A stretch of 64,000 nt of DNA, from the NCBI GenBank assembly GCA_964036155.1, contig OZ038423.1, positions 11,609,249 through 11,673,248 of the forward strand, in the 5' to 3' direction. The DNA is from Diploscapter coronatus (lineage: Eukaryota > Nematoda > Chromadorea > Rhabditida > Rhabditidae). Under the pieces are notes generated by a model. That model saw nothing but the letters and a program-made list of their open reading frames with translations. It ran no database searches and was not told the DNA's origin. Of this stretch, positions 1-14,400 are shown piece after piece. Numbering within the stretch: position 1 is the first letter of the stretch; every line of letters starts with the position of its first letter. The position numbers were made by a program, and so were the translations under genes.

Positions 1-111
1 AAAGGATAGTTTGAAAACAATCAACAAAATTTTTGAATGAACAGTGAAGAAAATGGAGATGGTGATCAGAAAATCATCGGTAGAGATAGCTCGGTGGATA
101 AGTTGATTGGA

Positions 112-2659
112 TTAGAATCCGTGAACCTTGCAGTTCTCCTCTTTCACAATGCCTACCTGAAAATGAGTTTTTATCAAAAAGTAAAAAAAAATGCAGTTTC
201 GCCAAAAAATACTATTTTCTCTACAAAAATCGAACTACATTATTTATTTATATTTATACCTTGACGAGGAAGGACTTGATCTGCTCTCTTTGATCACCGG
301 AAAACTGCATGACTTCGCCGTACTGCGGGTGGTTGACTATCGTACCGTTACAACTGTATTCCTACAAAATTCGCCATTTTCTGCATTTTTTTTTCGATAT
401 TTCATTTTTAAAACTCGTTTATTTTCATGTTCGAGATCAATTGTGACAGAGAACGAGGGCATAGTGGTCTTCCCTAGAAGAAGTGAGGAAATGGGAGTGG
501 AAAAGCCTATCACAGAGGGAGAAATTAGGGATGTTTGCGCCCAATTCGACCCAGAGTTTTTCGTAGAGCACGACGAAATTGAAGGCGTCGAGGAAATGCG
601 CGTTTTTCGCGATCCACCCCTGGGGATTTGAGAAGAATTCATCCGAGTCCAGAAATCCCGCTGAGCGGCCTGATCTCGACGGAATGGAGATGTTAATCTC
701 CAGTTGGGGTTGGCACTGCAGCTGGACGATGTCCTGGATGGTCGAGTGAGCGTAGGTGTGGCCAGGCAGAGAGTAGCAGGGCATCAGCGACATGAGTCCC
801 ACGTTCCGGAGATGATGTTCTTGAGTCCTTTGAATCACCGAGTCCATGAGCGCGTAGGGACCAACTTGGTGGAATCTGGCGGTGAACAGGGCGACCAACG
901 CGTTGACGAGTACGGTCAGGCAGAAGAGGATCTTTTTGGGACGGGTCATTCGGGTGTAGAACGTTCCGGAATAAAGGCAGAGGAGGGGAAGGACGGGCAG
1001 AAGGAAACGATGCTCTTTGTGTGGCAGGAACAAGTGGAAGAGGATGAAGATTCCCGAGGCTACCGCTGGCAGATGAGGTAGTAGCCTGAAATTACGATCG
1101 TCATCTTTGAAATGATCCTAAAAATTAAGGCTCAGAGTACTTTTGTTTCAAAGCTTCTTTCGTCTGGACTTGTGAATTGAATAAAAGTACTCGCGATGGA
1201 AAAATCAAAATCCCACCTTAAACCCTTGGAAAGTCCATACGCGATGGGTAGGAGTTGGATCGTGAGCACCGCGGGCAGGCCCTCCGTGAAGTACCAGTAC
1301 CAGGGATGGACGCCGAACATCGCACTGCCCCCGGAGAGGACGTTGAATTGCAGGAAGTTCCAGAGCGGCACGGTCAGCTGCCCGTAGAAGTAGAAATCCA
1401 CGAGCGTCGTGAGGCCCAGCACGAAAACCGCAGAAGGAAGTACGGTCCGGAGAATCAGGTCGAGTTTCTCCTGGCTTGAGAAAAAATGGGCCAACCCGAA
1501 AACGAGCCAGAGAAGTGCGGCCGTGGGGCGAAGCACGATCGTCAGAAGACCCAGGACGATGTAGGTGGAGGTGCAGCTTGAAGACCTCGTGAAGGGGTAC
1601 CAGTTGAGGGCGATTACGGTAAGGGCCGTTTCGAGGGAATTGGCCAGGGTCCGAGGAGCGCAGTAGTAGGGAAACCACAGGGTCAGGTAGTTCAGAAACG
1701 CGAAAAGGGCCTGATTTTTGAGCGGACAAAGTTTGTGACAGAGTTTGAGAAAGTACAGATCCGAAATAGAGAAAAGGAGGGCTGAGAAAATACGCGGGGC
1801 GTGGAAAACGGCCAGGTGACTCAAGTGGAGTGGGGTGAGGTCGAGGAGTTTGTAAATGCAGGCGATGAGCAGTGGATGGAGGTAGGAACGAAGGCCGACG
1901 TGCCACTCCCACGTGAGCTGACCGCTACCGTACACCAGCAAATGCGCCACTTCGGTCGACTGAAATCACCAGATTCAGGAATTTTCATAAACACCGTCAA
2001 AAGATCAATAGAAAATTCCTGAACCTGGTAGATTTCATCCGGCACGAACCATGACGAGACGATGAACACAGCCGAGAGACGATAGACGAACAGCCCCAAC
2101 CACTTGCCCAAAACAGACCGCATGCTCCGCGACACGCCCACTCACTGAAGCCGTAGATGTACAACGGGTCGAGCAAAACGCTCAAAGAAACCAACAGAAA
2201 GGCAGAATGAAAAGAGCACGTGTTATTCGATCAATTTATCGATTTTGCAAGAATTTTGAATTTTCACGTACCTTCTTCAAATACTTGACGATTTTCTTCA
2301 GATCGTATTCAGTGCCGACGCCCTGAAAATGATCAAATTACTACCGACATTCGAGGTGGGTTTAATGAGGAAATGGTAGGAAAATCGATCTTTTCATGAA
2401 GAGATTTTTCTGAAAGAGAGCAGTTTTCCCGAAGAGATATTTTTCACTAACCTGAACAGTGGTAATGGTCTTGCGGCCGGTACGCTGTTGAATACGGATA
2501 TGGCAGAATCCCTGGCGCGAGCCTTCGTCCTCTTCAAGTTCTTCGAAAGCGTCTAAAATTATAATTTTTGAAAAGTTTCGAATTTCTAAAGAAAATCTGC
2601 TTTATTTTTTCCTTCGAAATCCCACCTTTTCGCTTGCCCAAATTAGTGATATCGGCCAT
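112..2659 (-). CDS. eif-1: Translation initiation factor eIF1 (SUI1), host of a nested gene
   Basis: eIF1 binds the 40S ribosomal subunit near the P site and enforces start-codon selection in the cytosol. I assemble five exons, complement of 2626..2659, 2452..2552, 2272..2322, 260..361 and 112..156, giving 110 residues, the usual eIF1 length. The SUI1 core is plain: HIRIQQRTGRKTITTVQG, EYDLKKIVKYLKK, then SCNGTIVNHPQYGE, QFSGDQREQI and the ending KVHGF. All junctions keep phase. The start ATG opens MADITNLGKRK; a likely trans-splice acceptor (TTTTCAG) lies about 50 nt upstream. The third intron (362..2271, 1,910 bp) contains the entire PIG-B gene on the same strand. Family identity is near certain; the exact N-terminus is inferred. 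Confidence 0.93.
437..2123 (-). CDS. pigb: GPI mannosyltransferase 3 (PIG-B/GPI10, GT22 family), nested in eIF1 intron
   Basis: PIG-B adds the third mannose, from dolichol-P-mannose, to the GPI anchor precursor in the ER lumen. Exons are complement of 2025..2123, 1217..1959 and 437..1085, giving 496 residues; the human protein is about 554. Recognition points are VPDEIYQ at residues 27-33, which forms the lumenal catalytic loop of GT22 enzymes, then LTWEWHVGLRSYLHPL, a run of hydrophobic segments, the conserved LPHKEHRFLLP motif after the last junction, and a C-terminal SHFLTSSREDHYALVL block like the family's end. A 3' splice site (GGCTTCAG) lies about 20 nt before the ATG, so it could be trans-spliced as its own mRNA. 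PIG-Z and ALG9 are related; the VPDEIYQ and GQLTWEW context favours PIG-B. Confidence 0.88.
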
Positions 2660-3179
2660 AAAGCTGGCCGGCTTTTCTGAGTCGAGTCACTCACTTGATT
2701 CGAACTCCTCTGAAAATCAAATTTTTCAAAAATTTCCGAAGATGAAAAATTGCACGACTGAGTTTTGAAACTTTCCAAAAAATTTGAAAAGACGGTCAAT
2801 CTTATCGATCCAAATTATGAAATCGATAAAACATGTGAAAATCATGAAATTCAACAGAAAATGTCGATAAACGTCGAGCTTTATTTTTAGGCTCTCGTCG
2901 CGAAGTTAAAGTGTTTAGAGAGCGAGAGGGAGAGAGAGTGCGCAGAGATGCAGACACATTTGGCTCTTGCCTCTCTTTGCATTGCTGCTGTTGCTTCGCA
3001 AGTCGCCTCATTTTCAACGTTTCAAAGCCACCCCGTCCTTCGAACTTTTTTCGCTCGAAATTTTGTCGAAAGTTCGAGAAAATTAATATTTTTCGAGCTT
3101 TTAGGGCGGAAATCGATGATTTTTCTGGCCAATTTTTGATTTTTGGGCGATTTTTTAATTTTTCATGGAACTTGTTCAG

Positions 3180-3308
3180 GAGAACACGGGTACACAATTG
3201 TGGTTGAAATTCCGGCCGATTCGATTGTGGAAACGGCCTCTGGTGGAGACCGACATCATCACGCGCAGCCCATTCAGAACTCGTCTGACGGAGAAATCGA
3301 CACTTCAG
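3180..3308 (+). other. Possible upstream in-frame exon of casein kinase II alpha
   Basis: This 129-bp stretch has a good acceptor before it (TTGTTCAG) and a donor after it (TTCAG|GTGCGA). If spliced to the exon at 3475, it reads without stops as ...VEIPADSIVETASGG...NSSDGEIDTSDP and runs in frame into the kinase ATG. No in-frame ATG is visible inside it, so it is either 5' UTR or an N-terminal extension fed by a further exon. An ATG at 2948 with a donor-like GTTCGAG would be in phase but is speculative. Confidence 0.35.
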
Positions 3309-3317
3309 GTGCGAAGC

Positions 3318-3349
3318 GGGAGGAAAGTACCCGCGTGTACTTTCCTCCC
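3318..3349. repeat. Perfect 13-bp inverted repeat with 6-nt loop in CK2-alpha leader intron
   Basis: GGGAGGAAAGTAC at 3318..3330 is exactly complementary to 3337..3349 across the loop CCGCGT. It lies ten bases past a donor site and would form a very stable RNA hairpin in the leader or first intron of the kinase. Confidence 0.85.
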
Positions 3350-3479
3350 AAAAATGAGAATAATAAGTCTAGAAGAAAAGTACTCACTTCCGAGATGAAA
3401 ATATATGCAATCTAAAAATTGAAGATCGATTACTGTTGAAATGCTGTAGTCTTGAAAAATCGGGAAAATTTCAGACCCA

Positions 3480-5939
<2,460 letters not shown>

Positions 5940-6663
5940 TTCTACCGCGTGTTCTCTCCGTCCAATCTTCAAACTATCAATCGGTTTTCGGTAGGATTTA
6001 AAAAATCTTATTTTTTGAAGAAAAATGTTCAGATTTTCATCCACTTCTCCTCAAATCAGCCCCCTTTTTATCCTGAACAACAGTAAATCGTGATTTTTTC
6101 ATTATCTTTGTTTGTTCTTTCTAAATTTATTCTGAGCAATCGTTTTTTATTCTATTCACTTCTTCTTTCAGCAAACTTTTTTCTTTTGTGAAATCTACAG
6201 AGAACTTATTTCCTTGTTTCAATTCACGTGCTAAACATTTTTGCGTGTATTTTGTATAACTAATTTAGGTATACACGCTTCATATACTCGCAATTCTCAG
6301 GCAACTAAAATTTATAACACCTAGGAAATTTTATGATTGCGCCTGTGAAAAGAGTACATACTGTATCGAGCCATGAAAAATGGTGTCTGTAAAACCAGTA
6401 TGATTTTCCTTTCCACGCATCGATACAGTACATTATTAGTGATACAATTCTTCATTCTTCGTCCCGTTTTATCTTATTTGGTATTGTGAGTGACTCAAGA
6501 TGGATTTTTACGCTATTTTATCGTTTTTCCCCCTTTTTTGACGAATAAAGTTGTTTATTTATGTATTTCCGGTAAATTACAGAAACTTGGATCTGATTTC
6601 CAGAAAATATCACTAAAATTTTGAAGAGTTTAGAAAGTTGTTTTTTAAGGAAAATAGGCAACG
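5940..6663. other. Intergenic region between CK2-alpha and NFS1
   Basis: AT-rich 3' UTR and spacer. It holds AATAAAG near 6543, a plausible kinase polyadenylation signal, and a 72-nt stem-loop at 6359..6430. No further coding sequence is seen. Confidence 0.5.
6359..6430 (+). repeat. Hairpin-forming inverted repeat downstream of CK2-alpha
   Basis: TACTGTATCGA at 6359..6369 pairs perfectly with 6420..6430. Scattered further pairs run inward, giving a roughly 72-nt stem-loop. The size is like a nematode pre-miRNA, but I recognise no known miRNA sequence. Confidence 0.4.
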
Positions 6664-8864
6664 ATGTTGTCGAAAAGCGAACGAATTCTGGCGAACGGCT
6701 TGAAGACGGCGAACGTGTTCGTGAGGACTCTCGCCCAGAAGATCAATCCCAATGAGCCGAACCCCATCTATCTTGACGTACAGGCCACTTCACCTATGGT
6801 ATTCTATTTTTGTTGTTGTTATTTTTGAAAAAATTAAAAATCAGGATCCCCGAGTTGTGGACGCAATGCTACCGTACATGATCGACGATTATGGTAACCC
6901 GCACTCGAGAACTCACGCTTATGGATGGAAGGCTGAAGAGGCCGTGGAAAGGGCCAGAGAGCAAGTGGCCAATTTGATCAAGGTAAAGATAAATTCGACC
7001 TCTTCAAAATTTTCTGATCTCTTTTAAAATTCTCTTTCAGGCTGACCCTAGGGAGATAATTTTCACCTCTGGAGCGACCGAATCAAACAACGTGGCCATT
7101 AAGGGCGTCGCGAAGTTCCAGAAGCACACCGGAAGAAACCACATCATCACCCTGGAGACGGTACTGGAGTTTTTCTCGATAAAAATAAACAGAAAAATTC
7201 AGGAGCACAAATGCGTCCTTGATTCGTGCCGACAACTTTCTACAGAGGGATTCGACATTACTTATCTGAAAGTCGACAAAGGGGGAATTGTCAATTTGAA
7301 GGTAGGGGATTTTACATATCTAGGGTTCCCAAGCTCCGTCCCTTTGCAAAAATGCGCTATTGGTAGAAACGTGGCAGTTTGAAATGAAAAATTTAAGAAG
7401 GAAGTACTCTTCAAACCCCGAATGTCTCAAAAACCCTATGTAGATCGACGTTACATCTGATAAAGTGGTTGTGTGCAAAAAATCAGAACAAAATGTTCAA
7501 GCACAAGCTCTTTCGTTTTCGAAAATGCGCTTATTTTCTCGATCAGAAGTCTTATTTATCCTCGTTTAGGAGCTGGAAGCAGCTATCAGACCTCAGACCT
7601 GCCTGGTTTCGGCGATGACAGTCAACAATGAAATCGGAGTGATTCAGCCAATTTCTGAAATCGGTCAGCTAGAAAATTAAAAGTAATTTTTCGAAATAAA
7701 AAAATTCAGGAACTCTGTGTCGTTCGAAGGGCATTCATTTTCATACGGACGCGGCTCAGGCTACGGGCAAAATTCCTCTGGACGTGAATCAGTCGAAAAT
7801 CGATTTGATGAGCATTTCTGGACACAAGGTTTATGGACCGAAAGGTATGAAATAAAAAATGCTAATTTTTAAAATACTCCAATTTCTAACAATTTGATCA
7901 CTTTTGAAAGTGCTAATTTATAAACCAATTTCAGGAGTTGGTGCACTGTACGTGAGACGTCGTCCACGAGTCCGCATCGAGGCCCAAATGAGCGGCGGCG
8001 GGCAGGAGAGAGGAATGCGATCCGGCACGCTACCGACTCCCTTGTGCGTTGGGCTGGGAGAGGCCTGCAGAATTGCTAGTGAAGAAATGGGTATGGCATT
8101 AAAAATGATAAGATAGAAAAAAAGAAAAATCGGAAAAGGGACCGAAATATTGCAAAAGAAATAAAGAATATTGGAAATAGATAAAAAAATATTTGCAAAG
8201 CTCAAAAGTTCAGAAATGGACCACAAACACGTCTCTAGACTATCGAAGATTCTGGTGGATGGAATCACGAACAAATTGTCTCAGGTGGGAAAATCGAGAA
8301 ATTAACATAAACTGAGAGGATTACTGTAGATCATCAGAAACGGCGACCCAAGTCGATGCTATCCTGGCTGCGTCAATTTGTCGTTCGCTTATATTGAGGG
8401 TGAGTTTAGGAGATTTTTGAAAAATAGCACTTTCGGAAAATTTCTAAAGTACACTCGCTTCTCTCAATTCAGGTGAATCCCTTTTGATGGCTCTGAAGTC
8501 GATCGCCCTGTCTTCGGGCAGCGCATGTACGTCTGCTTCCCTTGAGCCTTCCTATGTTTTGAGGTGAATTTTAAAGATCCATCATTTAAAAAGAAAAAAA
8601 AATTCTGATTTTAGAGCGATCGGCGCAGAGGAAGATTTGGCCCATTCGTCCATCAGATTCGGAATCGGAAGATTTACGACTGAAGAAGAGGTTAAAATAG
8701 GAGAAAATTTTAAAAAGAAATGGTAAAATTAGCATAATTTTTAGGTGAGGCATGTGGTGGAGAGATGCGTCGAAGTGACGGAGAAACTGCGCTCGATGAG
8801 TCCCCTTTGGGAGATGGTGCAGGAGGGCATCGACTTGAAAACCATCAAGTGGACTCAGCACTAG
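6664..8864 (+). CDS. nfs-1: Mitochondrial cysteine desulfurase NFS1
   Basis: NFS1 is a PLP enzyme that takes sulfur from L-cysteine for Fe-S cluster assembly on ISCU in the mitochondrial matrix, in complex with ISD11 and frataxin. Twelve exons: 6664..6798, 6845..6982, 7041..7160, 7203..7301, 7570..7663, 7710..7844, 7935..8090, 8214..8284, 8330..8399, 8473..8563, 8615..8690, 8745..8864; 434 residues. Landmarks are [31 protein letters not shown], the PLP lysine in [10 protein letters not shown], the persulfide cysteine in [17 protein letters not shown] and the ending [10 protein letters not shown]. The basic first 25 residues fit a matrix-targeting presequence. Every junction keeps phase, and no key residue is missing. 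Confidence 0.96.
7398..7530 (+). repeat. Dispersed intronic repeat, copy B (NFS1 intron 4)
   Basis: Shares TAGATCGACG and GGTTGTGTGCAAAAAATCA with copies A and C. It lies in the longest NFS1 intron (7302..7569). Confidence 0.45.
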
Positions 8865-9117
8865 GTCGGACATATGAAATTCCCAAGATTTCATAAATCC
8901 GAATACCAAATCCATTTAATCTCAAAAGCGGGCTCTGTGTATTATAAACTACTCTCAAAAGCTTATTGTCAGAAAGAAAGTAGAATGTTGAAGTTATCTT
9001 CTTTTGAAAGATTAAATAAATTTATTGATATCTTTACCCGTCGTAGTTAATCATTTTTTGGAATAGATGAATAAGTTAACGCGAATCGGTTTGAACACGA
9101 AATATAGTGACTTTGAT

Positions 9118-10283
9118 TTACAAGGAGGTCTGCCTTGTGTCGGGCGTGGAAATCGTGGTTCTTGGGGACGGTGTGGGCGGGGCTAACAATTGCTGCTGCT
9201 GCTGCATTTGTAGATTGTCCCTTCGTCGATCCCTATCTCGATTCGGAATGTATCTTCGCTCCGAGGCCCGTGCAGGTGGGATGGGAACTCGGTGGGAGGC
9301 TAGAATTAGCACATTCTATGAAAGCTACAGTCACCTTCTCACATTTATTATTGTGAACCTGAATAAATCGGCTCCCGCTCAATCTGGTATCCCTACTTCC
9401 GGTTTCAGGCCTGCTATTTCCATTCTCCAAACGAGCTAGTGTATCGCTACTAGCCTTCTTGTAAATCACCGCGTTTCTCCTAGAAATTAGCATAAATCTG
9501 AGATCTGAGAACAAATGAGTATTTTACCTATCGAAGGTAGGGGAGTTAGCATGGTCGATTAGAATCAGAACGATGCAGGTCAGAGCTACCCCCAAGATAA
9601 TTCCAGCTGCCAAAAGGAGTATGGTGAAAATCAAGGAAATACCATTATTTCCCGAATGGGGGCGGTTAACTGCCTAAAATAGGCTAAAATGTTGAAAAAA
9701 TCGAAAAATTTTCGAGCTTACCGCAATATTTGGATCTTGATTTAGCTCAGCGCTAGGTGGGGGCGGAATTGTATGAGATATCGGTAAACTTTCGTCAAAA
9801 TTCTCCACAGGCCTCAAGAAAAAATCGTTATTCGAGAGTTTGTCCTAAAATTATAAGATTTTTGAAGTCCTAACAAAAATCTGAGCTAACCTTGAGACGT
9901 TGATCAGTGTCAGCGGGAAGTTCTTTGATTATACCTTGAGCGATCTTAAAAAAACGTATTTTTGTAGAAAGTGAAGTTCACCTCTTCAGAAATAGTCTTA
10001 TTCGTGACTTCATACACATTGCTTCCGTATCTTTTCCTTGGTTTCAATTTGTAGTCGACCTCATCATCTGAAGCATCCGGTCTTTGCGACAATTTCACGC
10101 GAATGACATGCACCGTGCAATCTAAAAATTTACTTCTGAAATGTATGCATGTAAAAGTGAGTGGAGCTAAATAAACTGCACCCATATCGACTTCATACCT
10201 TTACTCGTGCAATTATTCAGCATAGCCCCATGAATAGAGCGTAGAAATAGAATGAATATGAAAATCCCTACAGAGAATTTCAT
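9118..10283 (-). CDS. Unrecognised type I single-pass membrane protein
   Basis: I do not recognise the family. Seven exons, complement of 10199..10283, 9982..10121, 9891..9944, 9722..9844, 9528..9673, 9397..9479 and 9118..9299, give 270 residues. Residues 1-19 (MKFSVGIFIFILFLRSIHG) look like a signal peptide. The ectodomain carries NNCTS and, after YEV, a second potential N-glycosylation site (NKT). One transmembrane helix lies at about residues 158-182 (LIFTILLLAAGIILGVALTC). The cytoplasmic tail is basic, with RYIPNRDRDRRR, a QMQQQQQ run and Pro/Ser/Thr-rich end. The 48-bp intron at 9480..9527 was chosen because the alternative acceptor would leave only 30 bp. Donor choice for exon 6 is the weakest point. 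It lies tail-to-tail with NFS1. Confidence 0.65.
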
Positions 10284-11426
10284 TCTAACTGACCATATTA
10301 GCTATTTTATCACTTCGCTGGCATGGTTTCAAACTTGCGTGACCCTAAAAAGTCACGGCGATGATTGATAAAATGATCGATGAAAATGATAAAAGTGATA
10401 AGCGAATCGCTAGATTATCACGTTTCGTCGGAAATGAAATAGGTTGGCGGAAAAACGGAAATTTTCGCGAAGTACTGCTTTTCTACGTAAAGCATGGAGG
10501 GAAGATGAGTCAGAAAATTCATGAGTAAGCAAACATTCGGTCCTTTCGGACCTGAAATGCCATGTTTGATTTGAAAAGCCGAAATAAAATAATGTTTACC
10601 TTTCATCAAATGAAAACTTTGTTGTTTTGTTGTTGATTGAAAATCAACAGCATTTGTATTGAGTTTTTCTTCTCAAATTTGACACTAAACCGTGCGAACT
10701 AGCCCCAAAAATTGAAGGTTAGTGTCTGATTTTGGATGACATGATGAAGATCTTTCATCACGTGTTGAAAGATAGAAAATCAAAACAGACTGGTACAATT
10801 TGTGACACGAAGATTTCCTACGCGCAATTACTCGCCGCCTGAACGATTCGCGCCGATTTAATGGGATTTCGAATGACCGAATTTGGCAACAAACTTTTCT
10901 AAATTCAGAAATGAGCCTAAATTGAGTCGGAAGTGAGTGAAATTTGTCAATTTTCAAGTAAGTTTGATTCTTTACTATGATAATTTTCTGAAGATCTTAT
11001 CTTTCTAAACTTGATAAGATCTAAACTATGCTAGAAAAATGAAAATACGAGTTTAGGGAAAAAGCCCAGAACATATCGACATAATTGATGAAATCATCAA
11101 GTCATTCCCTATAAGGGGCTGTCTGATAAGACAGTCCTTCCCCTTTCTCTGCCAGCCCAGTGGAAATAAGAAATCGATTGATAGACTGAGACAAATGAGG
11201 AGTCATAGAGAGGCAGACAATTATTCGAGCTAGAGATATGGAAATTCAAAGAGAGCGTAGAGATCGTTGAAACAGGAACCCATTCACATCCAATTGTCCA
11301 GTAGCAAGTATCATATTTCCTCCTATCTTCTCTTAAAATTTATTTTAACAACGAAAATCAACAAGTTTCGAAAACCAACAACAATTTCCAGAATAAATGT
11401 ACTAATTTCTGAGGATTACGATAGGA
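10284..11426. other. Intergenic region with two short hairpins
   Basis: This is the promoter side of the membrane-protein gene and the 3' side of NOM1. Two short inverted repeats are visible: AGATCTTATC with its complement at 10992..11022, and CTGTCT-GATA-AGACAG at 11119..11134. No coding sequence is supported. Confidence 0.4.
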
Positions 11427-14400
11427 CTATTGTAGCCCCGTGACGAGGACGTCGAGAATCTGAAGGACGGACGACGTCTTCAGGTGAATCGACAGCCAGA
11501 CGCGCATTCCTTCGAACAGCAACGTCAATTTTGAGGCTTTCTTTTCGTCGAACTGAAAAGAGATCAGAAAGGTTTGAAAAGAATAACAACTTGTTGAAAA
11601 GAGCAAAAAATTACCAAAGGCGCGAAGATCTTCTTGAGCACATTTTTGGGAGTTTCTCCAAGCAGCTGGAATAGCTTCAGCAACACGACCGACTGAGTTT
11701 TTGTGAGCAGACCCCAGTCGACTACCTGTAAAAATTAGAATATTCTGATTTTCAGGAATAAAAATAAAAAATTACCTTCAGAAGAGTTATGGGCTGGACT
11801 TCTTTGACCAAGAGATAGTGAATAAGGGCTGCGAAATTGACCTGAAAGTAGAATATCGATTTTCACCAGAAATTTTTAAAAAAATCTTACCTGTCCCTTA
11901 ACGGATAAAGCACCAACTTCTTTCCAGCGATCCCACACCGCAAACTGCACGGTCAGATTGAATCTTCTATTGTAGTTGCAGAACCTTCCCATCAGGTCGG
12001 GGTAAAACGGGTTGAACTTCTTCTCCCTCAAACTCATCGCCATCAAAACGTACACTAGTTCTCGCTCCTGAAATTTCAAATTTAAAAGTATCCCAGCCGT
12101 ATGATAGAACTATGCTTTTTACAATTAGATGGAGATTACCTGTTGCCCCTTCAAAGAAAGTCGAATCAGCCGCTCAAACGCCTCATCTTCATCTTCAGAA
12201 CTTCCTGAGCGAGAAAATTGAACGTTTGAAAGAAAGAAAGTTTTCTACCGATCAGACAGAAAATCTGCTTTCTCAGTTCTGTTTTCATGCCCACTTTCTC
12301 TGCCAGCTGAAGCATTTCCGGCGGAAATTGGGTCAGGCTTCTGAAAATCCAAATTTTAAAATTGAAAAATAGGAAATCCACTTGTTCTGCGATTTCTGCG
12401 AGATTTCACTGTATGAATCTGTTGGTAGACGGAAAGCAGAGCCTACGATCCACCTGAAATCAGAAAATTGGCATATTATAATGGTTAGAGTCCAAAGAAA
12501 TATCGCTTTTGTATCGATTTATCTGCGTTCCTACCATCTGCCCCTCTCCTCTGCCATCAGGAGATCATTCAACGACATTCCAAGCTCCTTTTCAAGGCCG
12601 CCTTTTCCTCCTGAATTAGAAAAATCTTTCCGGGAAAAATATCTTTCAAAAGTTTAGATCTTTTAAAAATCCTACTTTTACAAACAGCCAGAATCATTTT
12701 GTTCAATCTTTCAATTTCATCGAAATCGATAGAAACAGGCTGCTGTTTCCTCAGGGCACCGAGTTGCTCAGCGATGAATTTGGAGCGGGGGCTGAAAATT
12801 AAAGTCTTCGAAGGAACAATTTTTGCAATTCTTACATTTCCGAAAACGGTGCTTTTTCGTAGCCCGACAGAACTTGGGTTATTCGATCTTGCATTTGCTG
12901 GGCGCACTTTTTCTTCAGGGATTTGTGACAATCTGAAAAATATGCTCATTTTTCTCTAAATCTCAAAAATTCTCCTATGCACACATAGAGAGCACTTTCA
13001 TCAGACGAAAATAAACTATAGGGGGTAGGTTGCAAGGGGTTTCTGACAATCGTTCTCCCTAGGTCTATTCTTACGTGAAAGTATCGTCAGGATCATCTGC
13101 AGTTTATCGATGTTGAGATCCTTGGCAAATCGATCGACTACGTCGAAGACCATGGGGAAGCCGGTGATCTGAAAGGGTTTCATATGTCTCACAGTTGATT
13201 TTATATATCTCAAAGGGATTTCAGGGTGCGTAGAGATTTATTCCACTCGATTCTATAAAGAGGGAATATAGAAGAAAAGTTGGATAAAACTACACGTGCA
13301 ACTTTTTGTGATAAATCTATACGCACCCGCGATTTCATATATTCGAAAAAGGATTTCAGGTATCCCCTACCTTGAAATTCCAGAGATTAGCCAGAAAGAT
13401 GGCTTTGTTGTCCCTCGATTTGTCGTCTTCATTCAATCCCTCATTTTCCAACGACTTCACCAAATCGCAAATGAAATACTCCACGAAATAGGCGGCTGAA
13501 GATGATTTTTTTTTTACTTTTAGGGAAAATTAAAATTTACTGATTTCCTGATCGACGGTCGAGTGCAGAAGGGATAGAAGCGTGGTGTAGACATAGATGA
13601 GTTGATTCTGGATCCGAAAGGGGGAGCCGATGATTTTCGAGAGGATACGGTACAGGGATTGCTTGATTACTGTAATATGCTAATTTTTAATTATCATTTT
13701 TGCATCTTCTTTTCTAGTCATCTCTTCAGAAATGTACTATTTTTACAAACTCGACTAAATGACGTTATTTTTAAAGTAGCTTTAGTTGTAGTACCATTGT
13801 CAATGACCGATAATTTGAGATGAAGTAAATGATGCAAATTCGAGCATAGAGAGTGTGAATTGGGTATTTATAAATAGTCATCTACTTTCTCTCTTGACAA
13901 TGATGTAATAACGAAAAATTCAACTGCAAACAACGCGCAAATTCTGCGCATAAAATTATCTTTCATATATTTCGTCTCAAGTAATCGGTCGTTTACAATA
14001 CCATTCTTAGACTCGGTCCTCCACAATTCTTCAATTGCCTGCTTCGTTTTCACCAAAGTCGACTCAGTCAACCGATTTATCAGACCCGTCAAATTGCGGT
14101 CGATTCTCAGCTTTGTTTCATCACTGCAAGAAAATATTGAAAATTAGCATAACTACCGTGATTCGACCTGTCGCCTTTCGACTCCAATTCGGCTAATTTC
14201 TGCCTAGCAGCCTGCGGATTGAAATCAATCAGCTCGCGGGTTTTTCTGAGTTTTTCAAAATTAAAAAAATAGGAAGCTTTTCAAACTTGTTTATTTTTCG
14301 GCCGTAAATATCTTCCACGACCTCTTCTTTGTTCCCATTTTCTCCATCAGAATCCTGTTCAGATGAAGAGGCTTCATCCTCGAAATCTTCCTCAGATAAT

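Noticed and set aside
1205..1912. A 235-codon minus-strand frame overlapping PIG-B
   Set aside because: It is the out-of-frame shadow of the long PIG-B exon; Pro/Arg/Ser-rich with no family resemblance.
9480..9527. Alternative acceptor at 9498 for the 9-kb membrane gene
   Set aside because: It is in frame but leaves a 30-bp intron; the acceptor at 9480 gives 48 bp and a TGCTAAT just upstream.
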